A stretch of 64,000 bases of DNA from Nostoc sp. HK-01 (GTDB taxonomy: Bacteria; Cyanobacteriota; Cyanobacteriia; Cyanobacteriales; Nostocaceae). This document shows, piece by piece, positions 61,696-64,000 of the stretch. The DNA lies in the NCBI GenBank assembly GCA_003990705.1, contig AP018318.1, forward strand, positions 5,025,501-5,089,500, given 5' to 3'. The position numbers and the translations under genes were made by a program. A model generated the notes under the pieces. It saw only the letters and a list, made by a program, of their open reading frames with translations. It was not told the origin of the DNA and searched no databases. Every line of letters starts with the position of its first letter. Positions within the stretch are counted from its first letter, which is position 1.

Positions 61696-62175
61696 TTAAT
61701 TATTTGCTAATTCTGACAACTTTGTTAATACTGCTTGTGCATGACCTTTTGCTTTCACATTCGGCCAAGCGTAAGCAATAATTTTATCTGGTGAAATTAG
61801 AAAAGTTGACCGTACAATTCCCATATATTCTTTGCCCATAAATTTTTTTAATTGCCAAACACCATAGGAGTCTGCTAATTGATGTTCTGGGTCGCTCAAC
61901 AGTGTAATTGACAAGTTATGTTTGTTGATAAACTTGCAATGAGACTTACCAGAATCGGGACTGACACCTAAAACTTTGGCTCCTAATTGACTGAATTCTG
62001 AATGTAATGCTGTGAAATCTTGGGCTTCTGTCGTGCAACCAGGAGTATCATCTTTGGGATAAAAATAAAGGACAACCCATTGCCCGCTAAAATCATCTAG
62101 GCTAAGTAAATTGTCATTTTGGTCAGGTGTGGAAAAAGTCGGTGCAGGTTGTCCAACTTGGGGAATGTTGCTCAT
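61696..62175 (-). CDS. Peroxiredoxin PrxQ/BCP without canonical resolving Cys
   Basis: 159 residues from ATG 62175 (MSNIPQVGQPAPTF). The peroxidatic Cys47 is in DDTPGCTTEAQDF. The resolving Cys normally five residues later is Gln52. The only other Cys is in KSHCKFINKH (about residue 83). It therefore works as a 1-Cys enzyme or with an atypical resolving partner. Function: thioredoxin-dependent peroxide reduction. A frame extension to 62205 is not supported. Confidence 0.9.
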   Translation of the reverse strand: MSNIPQVGQPAPTFSTPDQNDNLLSLDDFSGQWVVLYFYPKDDTPGCTTEAQDFTALHSEFSQLGAKVLGVSPDSGKSHCKFINKHNLSITLLSDPEHQLADSYGVWQLKKFMGKEYMGIVRSTFLISPDKIIAYAWPNVKAKGHAQAVLTKLSELANN

Positions 62176-62298
62176 AATGAATTGATAAAATAGCGATCGC
62201 CTCAAAATTTTACCGGAAGTTGGCGATCGCTTTTATCTGGTTTGTTGAGAATGGTGCAAAATATAAGTTCACCAACCCAACTGTCATAATCTCTATTC

Positions 62299-63141
62299 AT
62301 GCTACGTAAATTTACTGGACGCGATGAATTGATAGCTTATCTGCGAGAACAGTTCCCCCAAGCCGCAGAACGTGACAATCATATCAGCAAGATAATTGGC
62401 GGACGCAAAGCTGCTCAAACAGCATTACAAAAAGTAGACCCCACCAACTACAGCAAAACCCGTAACTTTTTAACAGGTGCAGTTACAAAACTTTCACCTT
62501 ATATTCGCTATGGAGTTTTGAGCCTAGCAGAAATCCGTGACTACGTGTTAGACAAGATAGAACAGCCAGAGGAGGCAACTAAATTAATTAACGAATTAGG
62601 CTGGCGGGATTATTGGCAGAGATTGTATGTCAAGCTAGGTAATGGCATCTGGCAAGACCAAGAAGAATACAAAACTGGTTATACAGCGCCAGATTATGCC
62701 GCAGAATTACCAACAGATATTCAAGCAGGTAGCACTGGTAGAGTGTGCATCGACAGCTTCAGCCAAGAATTGCGGGAAACTGGCTACTTACACAACCATA
62801 GTCGGATGTGGTTAGCCGCTTACATTGTGCATTGGCGGCGTATTCGTTGGCAAGCTGGTGCTAAGTGGTTTTTGCAACATCTTTTAGATGGTGATCCTGC
62901 CAGTAATAATATGTCTTGGCAATGGGTTGCTAGTACTTTTAGTCATAAACCATATTTTTTCAACCGCGAGAATTTAGAACGCTACACCAAAGGTGTCTAT
63001 TGTCAGAAATGTCCTCTATATGGACACTGCGATTTTGAAGGTAGCTATGAAGAATTAGAACAGCGGTTATTTCCCCAAGGAGAATTTACCAAAAAACCAA
63101 ATAGTCAAAGTTGGCAGCATGGGAAGAGAGGAAAAAAATGA
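62299..63141 (+). CDS. Photolyase/cryptochrome FAD-binding domain, stand-alone
   Basis: 280 residues corresponding to the C-terminal half of the photolyase family only. TKLSPYIRYGVLSLAEI, INELGWRDYWQRLY, YLHNHSRMWLAAYIVHW and SWQWVASTFSHKPYFFNRENL are the FAD-pocket segments. A C-terminal Cys cluster (CQKCPLYGHC) is unusual and might bind metal. No N-terminal antenna domain: that part is encoded by the next gene, whose ATG overlaps this stop (ATGA). Role in repair or light sensing is plausible, not proven. Confidence 0.88.
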   Translation: MLRKFTGRDELIAYLREQFPQAAERDNHISKIIGGRKAAQTALQKVDPTNYSKTRNFLTGAVTKLSPYIRYGVLSLAEIRDYVLDKIEQPEEATKLINELGWRDYWQRLYVKLGNGIWQDQEEYKTGYTAPDYAAELPTDIQAGSTGRVCIDSFSQELRETGYLHNHSRMWLAAYIVHWRRIRWQAGAKWFLQHLLDGDPASNNMSWQWVASTFSHKPYFFNRENLERYTKGVYCQKCPLYGHCDFEGSYEELEQRLFPQGEFTKKPNSQSWQHGKRGKK

Positions 63142-63554
63142 ATAAACCAATTATTTGGATACACGGCGACTGTCTTAGTCCATTCAACCCGGCACTTCAA
63201 GAATACCCCAATGCTCCGGCCATTTGGGTTTGGGACGATGCTTTGATTGAGGAATGGCAATTAAGCCTCAAACGCATCACCTTTATTTATGAATGCTTGC
63301 TAGAATTGCCAGTAGAAATCCGCCGGGGTAATGTAGCCCAAGAAATTTTAGCCTTTGCTCAAGAAAATCAAGCCAATTTCGTAGTCACAGCCGAAAGTCC
63401 CAGTCCCAGATTTGATGATATCTGCGATGAAGTAGAACGTTCATTAAAATTGGAAGTATTAGCAGTGGAACCATTTTTTGAATATGACGGCTATATCGAT
63501 TTAAAACGCTTCTCCCGCTATTGGAAGGTCGCAGAAAAGTACGTTTTTGAATAA
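63138..63554 (+). CDS. Photolyase N-terminal alpha/beta (antenna) domain, separate gene
   Basis: 138 residues resembling the photolyase N-terminal Rossmann-like domain: IIWIHGDCLSPFNPAL parallels the family's W-x-R-x-D-L-R-x-x-D-N-P-A-L start, then KRITFIYECLLELPVEI and NVAQEILAFAQENQANFVVT. It starts at ATG 63138 with GAGAGG about 8 bp upstream and a 4-bp ATGA overlap with the FAD-domain gene, so translation is coupled. Probably a complex partner of that protein. The sequence is divergent, so assignment is moderate. Confidence 0.75.
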   Translation: MNKPIIWIHGDCLSPFNPALQEYPNAPAIWVWDDALIEEWQLSLKRITFIYECLLELPVEIRRGNVAQEILAFAQENQANFVVTAESPSPRFDDICDEVERSLKLEVLAVEPFFEYDGYIDLKRFSRYWKVAEKYVFE

Positions 63555-63612
63555 TAGGGCAAATTGCTGAGTACTGAGTAAGTATTCCATCCCTGCTGCC
63601 TATTCCCCATTT

Positions 63613-64000
63613 CTAAGGTGATAATCGCTCAATTTTCCAACTACCATCATCTAATAGAGTATATAGCAGGCGATCGTGTAGTCGGCTAGGACGACCTTGC
63701 CAAAACTCAATTTCGGAAGGGATGACTCTTAACCCTCCCCAATGAGGGGGACGGGGAATCTCCTGATTTTCATATTTACTCTGAAATTCCTGCATTTTTT
63801 GTTCTAACATTTCTCGGCTTTCTATAACTTCGCTTTGCTGAGAAACCCACGCACCGAGGCGACTCTTGGGCGGACGAATCTCAAAATATCCATCTGACTC
63901 TTCTTCCGAAACTTTCTCTACATGACCGCAAATTCGCACTTGGCGTTCTAGTTCTGCCCACCAAAACACTAAAGCTGCTTGAGGATTTTCAGCGAGTTCT
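63613..64000 (-). CDS. pdxH: Pyridoxamine 5'-phosphate oxidase, C-terminal part (PdxH)
   Basis: The frame enters from the right edge; about 128 C-terminal residues are visible ([20 protein letters not shown], then [19 protein letters not shown]). [33 protein letters not shown] and the end WKIERLSP are strongly conserved in PdxH. It catalyses FMN-dependent oxidation of PNP/PMP to pyridoxal 5'-phosphate. The N-terminus and start lie beyond position 64000. Confidence 0.93.
   Translation of the reverse strand, partial: ELAENPQAALVFWWAELERQVRICGHVEKVSEEESDGYFEIRPPKSRLGAWVSQQSEVIESREMLEQKMQEFQSKYENQEIPRPPHWGGLRVIPSEIEFWQGRPSRLHDRLLYTLLDDGSWKIERLSP

Noticed and set aside
1-64000. tRNA, rRNA, prophage or complete insertion sequence
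   Set aside because: None recognised; mobile DNA here is limited to MITE-like and short dispersed repeats.

Overview
The window comes from a filamentous, probably heterocyst-forming cyanobacterium (Nostocales: Nostoc, Anabaena, Calothrix or a relative). Four things point there: the dnaE-N gene ends in the cyanobacterial split intein; the HIP1 octamer GCGATCGC occurs throughout; spacers carry 7-bp tandem repeats (STRR) of the heterocystous type; and there is a complete bidirectional hydrogenase set (hoxE, F, U, Y, H). Species cannot be fixed without a database search.

Layout. 1-6.2 kb: the end of a minus-strand unknown gene, a 21-bp tandem array, split-intein dnaE-N, a dicarboxylate/amino-acid symporter, a small membrane protein and a DUF559 nuclease-like gene, with G/C-rich dispersed repeats and MITE-like elements. 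6.4-17 kb: a CHAT-STAND-TPR protein, a second 21-bp array, a lone response regulator and a 1609-residue phosphorelay protein with a DNA-binding domain. 17.2-25.6 kb: a universal stress protein, then the hydrogenase cluster with DUF3122 and CBS genes inserted, then two minus-strand peroxiredoxin-type genes. 25.8-53.9 kb: mostly housekeeping and accessory genes (glycogen debranching enzyme, DUF697 GTPase, PEP-CTERM protein, Ser/Thr kinase, deaminase-like protein, MutL, HolA, a 2H-phosphoesterase-like protein, an SDR-CIA30 fusion, a HugZ-like protein, a hydrolase, two histidine kinases, a TetR regulator and a pair of M16 peptidases). 54.2-55.2 kb: a CRISPR array of 14 repeats with no cas genes in view. 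55.6-61.5 kb: the most unusual locus. 61.7-64 kb: PrxQ, a photolyase-like protein split into two genes in reversed domain order, and the end of pdxH.

The candidate new system is at 55.6-61.5 kb. Seven small genes begin with a shared M-A-x-I leader signature. Five are recent tandem duplicates separated by near-identical intercistronic spacers. They are followed by an aminoglycoside-phosphotransferase-type kinase and a HopA1-family protein. A kinase plus HopA1 pair is the Ser/Thr dehydration machinery known from class V lanthipeptides (lexapeptide, cacaoidin) and thioamitides (thioviridamide). None of the seven putative precursors contains cysteine, so ordinary lanthionine rings cannot form within them. 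I infer a RiPP locus making dehydroamino-acid-containing, helical, Ser/Tyr/Gly-rich peptides or an unknown crosslink. No transporter, peptidase or cas gene is visible beside it.

A second theme is repeat-driven remodelling. There are three arrays of 21-bp period, several heptamer arrays (two end within 2 bp of a start codon), MITE-like elements with terminal inverted repeats (one nested in another repeat), and genes whose C-termini are written by repeat sequence.
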